Assembly (NCBI RefSeq): GCF_051014445.1
Contig: NW_027488369.1
Span: 14,774,001 to 14,838,000, forward strand
Source: Colletes latitarsis
Taxonomy: Eukaryota; Arthropoda; Insecta; Hymenoptera; Colletidae
DNA length: 64,000 bases
Reading direction: 5' to 3'
The notes below the pieces were generated by a model. That model worked only from the letters and a program-made list of their open reading frames with translations. It searched no databases and had not been told where the DNA came from. Position 1 is the first letter of the stretch, and each line of letters starts with the position of its first letter. Positions 12,610-25,509 of the stretch are shown in pieces. The translations under genes and the position numbers were made by a program.

Positions 12610-15600
12610 TCTAAAATATTGAGCGAAACCAGGTTTAATGGACTGTTTCAGTGACGTACCACACTACTTCGTCATCCAAACCAGAAAAAGCCCAGGATCT
12701 GTTGAATAAGTATGTGAAAAACGCTAAACTGTGAGCCTGATGAGGGCAAATCTTAGACCCAACCCAGACATAAGATGCGTTATCCGCTAAAATATTTATC
12801 CAGACCAGGTTTCATTGAATGTTTCAGTGTGGTATCACTTTACTACGTGATCCAATCCAGAAATAGCCCAGGATCTAGCCATGAAGTATGAGAAATATGC
12901 GAAAGTAAGAGCCCGATGAGGGCAAATCCTAGACCTATCCCAGACCTAACTTGCGTTATCCTCTAAAATATTGATCGAAACCAGGTTTAATTGACTGTTT
13001 CAGCGTGGTACCACATTACTACGTGATCCAATCCAGAAACAGCCCAGGATCTAGCCATGAAGTATGAGAAATATGCGAAAGTATGAGCCTGATGAGGGCA
13101 AATCCTATACCTAACCCAGACCTAACATGCGTTATCCTCTAAAATATTTAGCAAGATCAGGTTTAATTGATTGTTTCAGTGTGGTCCCACATTACTACGT
13201 GATCCAAACCAGAAAAAACCCAGGATCTGTTCAACATGTATGAGAAATATGCGAAAGAATGAGCCTGATGAGAGCAAATCCCAGACCTAACTTAGACCTA
13301 ACATGAATTATTCTCTAAAATATTGATCGAAACCAGGTTTACTTGACTGTTTCAGTGTGGTCCCACATTACTACGTGATCCAAACCAGAAAAAACCCAGG
13401 ATCTGTTCAACAAGTATGTGAAAAACGCGAAAGTATGAGTCTGATGAGGTCAAATCCCAGACCTATCCCAGACTTAACTTGCGTTATCCTATAAAATATT
13501 GATCGAAACCAGGTTTAATCGACTGTTTCAGCGTGGTGCCACAGTACTACGTGATACAATCCAGAAACAGCCCAGGATCTAGCCATGAAGTATGAGAAAT
13601 ATGCGAAAGTATGAGCCTGATGAGGGCAAATCCTAGACTTAACCCAAACCTAACATGCGTTATCCTCTAAAATATTTATCAAGACCAGGTTTAATTGAAT
13701 GTTTCAGTGTGGTTCCACATTACTACGAGAACCAAACCAGAAAAAACCCAGGATCCGTTCAACAAGTATGTGAAGAATGCGAAAGTATGAGTCTGGTCAG
13801 TGAAAATCTCAGGCCTTACCTAGACCTAACTTGCGTTGTCCTCTAAAATATTGATGGAAACCAGGTTTCATTGACTGTTTCAGTGTGGTACTACATTACT
13901 ACGTGATGCAATCCATAAAAAGCCCAGGATCTAGCCATCAAGTATGAGAAATATGCGAAAGAATGAGCCTGATGAGAGCAAATCCCAGACCTAACCTAGA
14001 CCTAACATGCGTTATCCTCTAAAACATTGAGCGAAACCAGGTTTAATGGACTGTTTCAGTGACGTACCACACTACTTCGTGATCCAAACCAGAAAAAGCC
14101 CAGGATCTGTTCAATAAGTATGTGAAAAACGCTAAACTGTGAGCCTGATGAGGGCAAGTCTTAGACCTAACCCAGACATAAGATGCGTTATCCGCTAAAA
14201 TATTTATCCAGACCTGGTTTCATTGAATGTTTCAGTGTGGTATCACTTTACTACGTGATCCAATCCAGAAATAGCCCAGGATCTAGCCATGAAGTATGAG
14301 AAATATGCGAAAGTAAGAGCCCGATGAGGGCAAATCCTAGACCTATCCCAGACCTAACCTGCGTTATCCTCTAAAATATTGATCGAAACTAGGTTTAATT
14401 GACTGTTTCAGCGTGGTACCACATTACTACGTGATCCAATCCAGAAACAGCCCAGGATCTAGCCATGAAGTATGAGAAATATGCGAAAGTATGAGCCAGA
14501 TGAGGGCAAATCCTAGAATTAACCCAAACCTAACATGCGTTATCCTCTAAAATATTTATCAAGACCAGGTTTAATTGAATGTTTCAGTGTGGTAACACAT
14601 TACTACGTGAACCAAACCAGAAAAAACCCAGGATCCGTTCAACAAGTATGTTAAAACTGCGACAGTATGACCCTGATGAGGGCAAATCCCAGGCCTAACC
14701 TAGACCTAACATGCGTTGTCCTCTAGAATATTGATGGAAACCAGGTTTAATTGACTGTTTCAGTGTTGTACTTCATTACTACGTGATGCAATCCAGAAAA
14801 AGCCCAGGATCTAGCCATCAAGTATGAGAAATATGCGAAAGAATGAGCCTGATGGGAGCAAATCCCAGACCTAACCTAGACCTAATATGAATTATTCTCT
14901 AAAATATTGATCAAAACCAGGTTTACTTGACTGTTTCAGTGTGGTACCACATTACTACGTGATCCAATCCAGAAATAGCCCAGGATCTAGCCATGAAGTA
15001 TGAGAAATATGCGAAAGAATGAGCCTGAGGAGAGCAAATCCCAGACCTAACCTAGACCTAACATGAATTATTCTCTAAAATATTGATCGAAACCTGGTTT
15101 AATTGACTGTTTCAGTGTGGTCCCACATTACTACGTGATCCAAACCAGAAAAAGCCCAGGATCTAGCCATCAAGTATGAGAAATATGCGAAAGAATGAGC
15201 CTGATGACAGCAAATCCCAGACCTAACCTAGACCTAACATGAATTATTCTCTAAAATATTGATCGAAACCAGGTTTAATTGACTGTTTCAGTATGGTACC
15301 ACTTTACTACGTGATCCAATCCAGAAATAGCCCAGGATCTAGCCATGAAGTATGAGAAATATGCGAAAGTAACAGCCTGATGAAGGCAAATCCTAGACCT
15401 ATCCCAGACATAACTTGCGTTATCCTCTAAAATATTGATCGAAACCAGGTTTAATTGACTGTTTCAGCGTGGTACCACATTACTACGTGATACAATCCAG
15501 AAACAGCCCAGGATCTAGCCATGAAGTATGAGAAATATGCGAAAGTGTGAGCCTGATGAGCGCAAATCCTAGACCTAACCCAGACCTAACACGCGTTATC

Positions 15601-18600
15601 CTCTAAAATATTTATCAAGATCAGGTTTAATTGATTGTTTCAGTGTGGTCCCACATTACTACGTGATCCAAACCAGAAAAAACCCAGTATCTGTTCAACA
15701 TATATGAGAAATATGCGAAAGAATGAGCCTGATGAGAGCAAATCCCAGACCTAACTTAGACCTAACATGAATTATTCTCTAAAATATTGATCGAAACCAG
15801 GTTTACCTGACCGTTTCAGTGTGGTCCCACATTACTACGTGATCCAAACCAGAAAAAACCCAGGATCTGTTCAACAAGTATGTGAAAAACGCGAAAGTAT
15901 GAGTCTGATGAGGTCAAATCCCAGACCTATCCCAGACTTAACTTGCGTTATCCTCTAAAATATTGATCGAAACCAGGTTTAATCTACTGTTTCAGCGTGG
16001 TGCCACATTACTACGTGATACAATCCAGAATCAGCCCAGGATCTAGCCATGAAGTGTGAGAAATATGCGAAAGTATGAGCCTGATGAGGGCAAATCCTAG
16101 ACCAAACCCAAACCTAACATGCGTTATCCTCTAAAATATTTATCAAGACCAGGTTTAATTGAATGTTTCAGTGTGGTAACACATTACTACGTGAACCAAA
16201 CCAGAAAAGACCCAGGATCCGTTCAACAAGTATGTTAAAACTGCGACAGTATGACCCTGATGAGGGCAAATCCCAGGCCTAACCTAGACCTAACATGCGT
16301 TGTCCTCTAGAATATTGATGGAAACCAGGTTTAATTGACTGTTTCAGTGTTGTACTTCATTACTACGTGATCCAAACCAGAAAATAACCCAGGAACTGTT
16401 CAACAAGTATGTGAAAAATGCGAAAGTATGAGTCTGATGAGGTCAAATCCCAGACCTATCCCAGACTTAACTTGTGTTATCCTCTAAAATATTGATCGAA
16501 ACCAGGTTTAATCGACTGTTTCAGCGTGGTACCACATTACTACGTGATACAATCCAGAAACAGCCCAGGATCTAGCCATGAAGTATGTGAAATATGCGAA
16601 AGTATGAGCCTGATGAGGGCAAATCCTAGACCTAACCCAAACCTAACATGCGTTATCCTCTAAAATATTGATCGAAACCTGGTTTAATTGACTGTTTCAG
16701 TGTGGTCCCACATTACTACGTGATCCAAACCAGAAATAACCCAGGATCCGTTCAACAAGTATGTGAAGAATGCGAAAGTATGAGTCTGATGAGTGAAAAT
16801 CCCAGGCCTAACCTAGACCTAACATGCGTTATCCTCTAAAATATTGATCCAAACCAGGTTTAATGGACTGTTTCAGCGTGGTACCACACTACTGCGTGAT
16901 CCAAACCAGAAAAAACCCAGGATCTGTTCAACAAGTATGTGAAAAACGCGAAAGTATGAGCCTGATGAGGGCAAATCCCAGACATATCCCAGACCTAACT
17001 TGCGTTGTCCTCTAAAATATTGATCGAAACCAGGTTTAATCTACTGTTTCAGCGTGGTGCCACATTACTACGTGATACAATCCAGAATCAGCCCAGGATC
17101 TAGCCATGAAGTATGAGAAATACGCGAAAGAATGAGCCTGATGAGGGCAAATCCTAGACTTAACCCAAACCTAACATGCGTTATCCTCTAAAATATTTAT
17201 CAAGACCAGGTTTAATTGAATGTTTCAGTGTGGTACCATATTACTACGAGAACCAAACCAGAAAAAACCCAGGATCCGTTCAACAAGTATGTGAAGAATG
17301 CGAAAGTATGAGTCTGATCAGTGAAAATCTCAGGCCTTACCTAGACCTAACTTGCGTTGTCCTCTAAAATATTGATGGAAACCAGGTTTCATTGACTGTT
17401 TCAGTGTGGTACTACATTACTACGTGATGCAATCCAGAAAAAGCCCAGGATCTAGCCATCAAGTATGAGAAATATGCGAAAGAATGAGCCTGATGAGAGC
17501 AAATCCCAGACATAACCTAGACCTAACATGCGTTATCCTCTAAAATATTGAGCGAAACCAGGTTTAATGGACTGTTTCAGTGACGTACCACACTACTTCG
17601 TGATGCAATCCAGAAACAGCCCAGGATCTAGCCATGAAGTATGAGAAATATGCGAAAGTATGGGCCTGATGAGGGCAAATCCTAGACTTAGCCCAAACCT
17701 AACATGCGTTATCCTCTAAAATATTTATCAAGACCAGGTTTAATTGAATGTTTCAGTGTGGTAACACATTACTACGTGAACCAAACCAGAAAAAACCCAG
17801 GATCCGTTCAACAAGTATGTTAAAACTGCGACAGTATGACCCTGATGAGGGCAAATCCCAGGCCTAACCTAGACCTAACATGCGTTGTCCTCTAGAATAT
17901 TGATGGAAACCAGGTTTAATTGACTGTTTCAGTGTTGTACTTCATCACTACGTGATGCAATCCAGAAAAAGCCCAGGATCTAGCCATCAAGTATGAGAAA
18001 TATGCGAAAGAATGAGCCTGATGGGAGCAAATCCCAGACCTAACCTAGACCTAACATGAATTATTCTCTAAAATATTGATCAAAACCAGGTTTATTTGAC
18101 TGTTTCAGTGTGGTACCACATTACTACGTGATCCAATCCAGAAATAGCCCAGGATCTAGCCATGAAGTATGAGAAATATGCGAAAGTATGAGCCTGATGA
18201 GGGCAAATCCTAGACCTAACCCAGATCTAACATGCGTTATCCTCTAAAATATTTATCAAGACCAGGTTTAATTGAATGTTTCAGTGTGGTACCACTTTAC
18301 TACGTGATCCAATCCAGAAATAGCCCAGGATCTAGCCATGAAGTATGAGAAATATGCGAAAGTAAGAGCCTGATGAGGGCAAATCCTAGACCTATCCCAG
18401 ACCTAACTTGCGTTATACTCTAAAATATTGATCGAAATCAGGTTTAATTGACAGTTTCAGCGTGGTACCACATTACTACGTGATGCAATCCAGAAACAGC
18501 CCAGGATCTAGCCATGAAGTATGAGCAATATGCGAAAGTATGAGCCTGATGAGGGCAAATCCTAAACCTAACCCAGACCTAACATGCGTTATCCTCTAAA

Positions 18601-21600
18601 ATGTTTATCAAGACCAGGTTTAATTGATTGTTTCAGTGTGGTCCCACATTACTACGTGATCCAAATCAGAAAAAACCCAGGATCTGTTCTACATGTAGGA
18701 GAAATATGCGAAAGAATGAGCCTGATGAGAGCAAATCCCAGACCTAACCTAGACCTAACATGAATTATTCTCTAAAATATTGATCGAAACCAGGATTAAT
18801 TGACTGTTTCAGTGTGGTCCCACATTACTACGTGATCCAAACCAGAAAAAACCCAGGATCCGTTCAGCAAGTATGTGAAGAATGCGAAGGTATGAGTCTG
18901 ATGAGTGAAAATCCCAGGCCTAACCTAGACCTAACATGAATTATTCTCTAAAATATTGATCGAAACCAGATTTAATTGAATGTTTCAGTGTGGTACCATA
19001 TTACTACGTGATCAAAACCAGAAAAAACCCAGGATCCGTTCAACAAGTATGTGAAGAATGCGGAAGTATGAGTCTGATCAGTGAAAATCTCAGGCCTTAC
19101 CTAGACCTAACATGCGTTGTCCTCTAAAATATTGATGGAAACCAGGTTTAATTGACTGTTTCAGTATGGTACTACATTACTACGTGATGCAATCCAGAAA
19201 AAGCCCAGGATCTAGCCATCAAGTATGAGAAATATGCGAAAGAATGAGCCTGATGAGAGCAAATCCCAGACCTAACCTAGACCTAACATGAATTATTCTG
19301 TAAAATATTGATCGAAACCAGGTTTAATTGACTGTTTCAGTGTTGTAATTCATTACTACGTGATGCAATCCAGAAAAAGCCCAGGATCTAGCCATGAAGT
19401 ATGAGAAATATGCGAAAATATGAGCCTGATGAGGGCAAATCCTAGACCTAACCCAGACCTAACATGCGTTATTCTGTAAAATATTGATGGAAACGAGGTT
19501 TAATCGACTGTTTCAGTGTGGTACCACATTACTACGTTATCCAAACCAGAAAAAACCCAGGATCCGTTCAACAAGTATGTTAAAACTGCGACAGTATGAC
19601 CCTGATGAGGGCAAATCCCAGGCCTAACCTAGACCTAACATGCGTTGTCCTCTAAAATATTGATGGAAACGAGGTTTAATCGACTGTTTCAGTGTGGTAC
19701 CACATTACTACGTTATCCAAACCAGAAAAAACCCAGGATCAGTTCAACAAGTACGTGAAAAACGCGAAAGTATGAGCCTGATTAGGGCGAATCCCAGACC
19801 TATCCCAGACCTAACTTGCGTTATCCTCTAAAATATTGAGCGAAACCAGGTTTAATAGACTGTTTCAGTGTGGTACCACATTACTACGTGATACAATCCA
19901 GAAACAGCCCAGGATCTAGCCATGAAGTATGAGAAATATGCGAAAGGATGAGCCTGTTGAGGGCAAATCCTAGACCTAACCCAAACCTAACATGCGTTAT
20001 CCTCTAAAATATTTATCAAGACCAGGTTTAATTGAATGTTTCAGTGTGGTACCACATTACTACGTGATCCAATCCAGAAATAGCCCAGGATCTAGCCATG
20101 AAGTATGAGAAATATGCGAAAGTATTAGTCTGATGAGTGAAAATCCCAGGCCTAACCTAGACCTAACATGCGTAATCCTCAATAATATTGATCGAAACCA
20201 GGTTTAATCGACTGTTTCAGTGTGGTACCACATTACTACGTGATCCAATCCAGAAATAGCCCAGGATCTAGCCATGAAGTATGAGAAATATGCGAAAGTA
20301 TGAGTCTGATGAGTGAAAATCCCAGGCCTAACCTAGACCTAACATGCGTAATCCTCAATAATATTGATCGAAACCAGGTTTAATCGACTGTTTCAGTGTG
20401 GTACCACATTTCTACGTGATCCAATCCAGAAATAGCCCAGGATCTAGCCACGAAGTATGAGAAATATGCGAAAATATGAGCCGGATGAGGGCAAATCCTA
20501 GACCTAACCCAAACCTAACATGCGTTATCCTCTAAAATATTTATCAAGACCAGGTTCAATTTAATGTTTCAGTGTGGTACCACTTTACTACGTGATCCAA
20601 AGCAGAAAAAACCCTCGATCAGGCCAACATGTATGTTAAAACTGCGAAAGTATGACCCTGATGAGGGCAAATCCCAGGCCTAACCTAGACCTAATATGCG
20701 TTGTCCTCTAAAATATTGATGGAAACCAGGTTTAATTGACTGTTTCAGTGTTGTACTTCATTACTACGTTATGCAATCCAGAAATAGCCCAGGATCTAGC
20801 CATGAAGTATGAGAAATATGCGAAAGTATGAGCCCGATGAGAGCAAATCCTAGACCTAACCCAGTCCTAACATGCGTTATTCTCTAAAATATTTATCAAG
20901 ACCAGGTTTAATTGAATGTTTCAGTGTGGTACCACATTACTACGTGATCCAAACCAGAAAGAACCGAGGACCCGTGCAACAAGTATGTGAAGAATGCGAA
21001 AGTATGAGTCTGATCAGTGAAAATCTCAGGCCTTACCTAGACCTAACTTGCGTTGTCTTCTAAAATATTGATGGAAACCTGGTTTCATTGACTGTTTCAG
21101 TGTGGTACCACATTACTACGTGATCAAAAGCAGAAAAAACCCTCGATCAGGTCAACATGTATGTTAAATCTGCGAAAGTATGACCCTGATGAGAGCAAAT
21201 CCCAGGCTTAACCTAGACCTAACATGCGTTGTCCTCTAAAATATTGATGGAAACCAGGTTTAATTGAGTGTTTCAGTGTTGTACTTCATTACTACGTGAT
21301 GCAATCCAGAAAAAGCTCAGGATCTAGCCATCTAGTATGAGAAATATGCGAAAGTATGAGCCTGATGAGGGCAAATCTTAGAACTAACCCATACCTAAGA
21401 TGCGTTATCCTCTAAAATATTTATCCAGACCAGGTTTAATTGACTGTTTCAGTGTGGTCCGACATTACTACGTGATCCAAACCAGAAAAAACCCAGAATC
21501 CGTTCAACAAGTATGTGAAGAATGCGAAAGTATGAGTCTGATGAGTGAGAATCCCCGGCCTAACCTAGATCTAACATGCGTTATCCTCAATAATATTGAT

Positions 21601-24600
21601 GGAAACCAGGTTTAATTGAGTGTTTCAGTGTTGTACTTCATTACTACGTGATGCAATCCAGAAAAAGCTCAGGATCTAGCCATCTGGTATGAGAAATATG
21701 CGAAAGTATGAGTCTGATGAGGTCAAAACCCAGACCTATCCCAGACCTAACTTGCGTTATCCTCTAAAATATTGATCGAAACCAGGTTTAATCGACTGTT
21801 TCAGTGTGGTACCACATTACTACGTGATCCAAACCAGTAAAAACCCAGGATCAGTTCAACAAGTATGTGAAGAATACGAAAGTATGAGTCTGATGAGTGA
21901 AAATCCCAGGGCTAACCTAGACCTAACATGCGTTATCCTCTAAAATATTGATGGAAACCAGGTTTAATGGACTGTTTCAGTGTGGTGCCACACTACTACG
22001 TGATACAAACCAGAAAAAACCCAGGATCTGTTCAACAAGTATGTGAAAAACGCGAAAGTATGAGCCTGATGAGGGCAAATCCCAGACCTATCCCAGACCT
22101 AACTTGCGTTGTCCTCAAAAATATTGATCGAAACCAGGTTTAATTGACTGTTTCTGTGTGGTCCCACATTACTACGTGATCCAAACCAGAAAAAACCCAG
22201 GATCCGTTCAACAAGTATGTGAAGAATGCGAAAGTATGAGCCTGATGAGTGAAAATCCCAGGACTAACATAGACCTAACATGCGTTATCCTCAAAAATAT
22301 TGATCGAAACCTCGTTTAATCGACTGTCTCAGTGTGGTACCACATTACTATGTGGTCCAAACCAGAAAATAACCCAGGATCTGTTCAACAAGTATGTGAA
22401 GTGTGCGAAAGTATTAGTCTGATGAGGTCAAATCCCAGACCAATCCAAGACTTAACTTGCGTTATCCTCTAAAATATTGATCGAAACCAGGCTTCATCGA
22501 CTGTTTCAGTGTGGTACCACATTACTACGTGATCCAAACCAGAAAAAACCCAGGATCTGTTCAACGAGTATGTGAAGTGTGCGAAAGTATGAGTCTGATG
22601 AGGGCAAATCCCAGACCTATCCCAGACCTAACATGCGTTATCCTCTAAAATATTTATCAAGACCAGGTTTAATTGATTGTTTCAGTGTGGACCCACATTA
22701 CTACATGATCCAAACCAGAAAAAACCCAGGATCCGTTCATCAAGTATGTGAAGAATGCGAAAGCATGAGTCTGATGAGTGAAAATCCCAGGCCTAACCTA
22801 GACCTAACATGCGTTATCCTCAATAATATTGATCGAAACCAGGTTTAATTGAGTGTTTCAGTGTTGTACTTCATTACTGCGTGATGCAATCCAGAAAAAG
22901 CCCAGGATCTAGCCATCTAGTATGAGAAATATGCGAAAGAATGAGCCTGATGAGAGCAAATCCCATGCCTAACCTAGACCTAACATGAATTATTCTCTAA
23001 AATATTCATCAAAACCAGGTTTAATTGACTGTTTCAGTGTGGTACCACATTAATACGTGACCCAATCCAGAAATAGCCCAGGATCCAGCCATGAAGTATG
23101 AGAAATATGCGAAAGTATGAGCCTGATGAGGGCAAATCCTAGACCTAACCCAGACCTAACATGCGTTATCCTCTAAAATATTTATCAAGACCAGGTTTAA
23201 TTGATTGTTTTAGTGTGGTCCCACATTACTACGTGATCCAATCCAGAAGAAACCCAGAATCTGTTCAACAAGTATGTGAAAAACGCGAAAGTATGAGCCT
23301 GATGAGGGCAAATCCCAGACCCATCCCAGACCTAACTTGCGTTATCCTCTAAAATATTGATCGAAACCAGGTTTAATTGACTGTTTCTGTGTGGTACCAC
23401 ATTACTACGTGATACAATCCAGAAATAGCCCAGGATCTAGCCGTGAAGTATGAGTAATATGCGAATGTATGAGCCTGACGAGGGCAAATCCTAGACCTAA
23501 CCCAGACCTAACATGCGTTATCCTCCAAAATATTTATCAAGACCAGGTTTAATTGATTGTTTCTGTGTGGTCCTACATTACTACGTGATCCAAACCAGAA
23601 AAAACCCAGGATCCGTTCAACAAGTATGAGAAGAATGCGAAAGTATGAGTCTGATGAGTGAAAATACCAGGCCTAACCTAGACCTAACATGCGTTATCCT
23701 CAAAAATATTGATCGAAACCTGGATTAATCAACTGTTTCAGTGTGGTACCACATTACTATGTGATCCAAACCAGAAAATAACCCAGGATCTGTTCAACGA
23801 GTATGTGGAAAACGCGAAAGTATGAGCCTGATGTGGGCAAATCCCAGACCTATCCCAGACCTAACTTGCGTTGTCCTCTAAGATATTGATGGAAACCAGG
23901 TTTAATTGACTGTTTCAGTGTTGTACTTCATTACTACGTGATGCAATCCAGAAAAAGCCCAGGATCTAGCCATCAAGTATGAGAAATATGCGAAAGAATG
24001 AGCCTGATGAGAGCAAATCCCAGACCTAACCTACACGTAACATGAATTATTCTCTAATATATTGATCGAAACCAGGTTCAATTGACTGTTTCAGTGTGGT
24101 CCCACATTACTACGTGATCCAAACCAGAAAAAATCCAGGATCCGTTCAACAAGTATGTGAAGAATGCGAAAGTATGAGTCTGTTGAGTGAAAATCCCCGG
24201 CCTAACCTAGACCTAACATGCGTTATCCTCAAAAATATTGATCGAAACCAGGTTTAATCGACTGTTTCAGTGTGGTACCACACTACTACGTGACGCAATC
24301 CAGAAAAAAACCCAGGATCTGTTCAACAAGTATGTGAAAAACGCGAAAGTATGAGCCTGATGAGGGCAAATCCCAGACCTATCCCAGACCTATCCCAGAC
24401 GTAACTTGCGTTATCCTCTAAAATATTCATCGAAACCAGGTTTAATTGACTGTTTCTGTGTGGTACCACATTACTACGTGATACAATCCAGAAATAGCCC
24501 ATGATCTAGCCATGAAGTATGAGAAATATGCGAATGTATGAGCCTGACGAGGGCAAATCGTAGACCTAACCTAGACCTAACATGCGTTATCCTCTAAAAT

Positions 24601-25509
24601 ATTTATCAGGACCAGGTTTAATTGATTGTTTCTGTGTGGTTCCACATTACTACGTGATCCAAACCAGAAAAAACCCAGGATCCGTTCAACAAGTATGTGA
24701 AGAATGCGAAAGTATGAGTCTGATGAGTGAAAATACCAGGCCTAACCTAGACCTAACATGCGTTATCCTCAAAAATATTGATCGAAACCTGGATTAATCG
24801 ACTGTTTCAGCGTGGTACCACATTACTACGTGATACAATCCAGAAACAGCCCAGGATCTAGCCATGAAGTATGAGAAATATGCGAAAGTATGAGCCTGAT
24901 GAGGGCAAATCCTAGACCTAACCCAGACCTAACATGCGTTATCCTCCAAAATATTTATCAAGACCAGGTTTAATTCAATGTTTCAGTGTGGTGCCACATT
25001 ACTACATGATCCAAACCAGAAAAAACCCAGGATCCGTTCAACAAGTATGTGAAGAATGCGAAAGTATGAGTCTGATGAGTGAAAATCCCAGACCTAACGT
25101 AGACCTAACATGCGTTATCCTGTAAAATGTTGATCCAAACCTGGTTTAATCGACTGTTTCAGTGCGATACCACATTACTATGTGATCCAAACCAGAAAAT
25201 AACCCAGGATCTGTTCAACGAGTATGTGAAGTGTGCGAAAGTATGAGTCTGATGGGGGCAAATCCCAGACCTATCCCAGACCTAACATGCGGTATCCTCT
25301 AAAACATTTATCAAGACCAGGTTTAATTGATTGTTTCAGTGTGGTCCCACATTACTACGTGATCCAATCCAGAAAAAACCCAGGATCTGTTCAACAAGTA
25401 TGTGAAAAACGCGAAAGTATGAGCCTGATGAGGGCAAATCCCAGACCCATCCCAGACCTAACTTGCGTTATCCTCTAAAATATTGATCGAAACCAGGTTT
25501 AATTGACTG
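12610..25509 (+). repeat. Irregular satellite with local duplications
   Basis: The 176-bp satellite continues without a single dominant higher-order unit. Segments of earlier blocks recur, for example about 10741-11270 at about 15141-15670 (25 monomers) and about 13640-13900 at about 17160-17420 (20 monomers). Neighbouring monomers are sometimes direct duplicates: a GATGGAAACGAGG variant is repeated 177 bp apart at about 19487 and 19664, and an AATCCTCAATAATATT variant 176 bp apart at about 20172 and 20348. At about 24373 the short motif CCCAGACCTAT is present one extra time, shifting the phase by 11-12 bp. No gene was seen. Confidence 0.85.
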
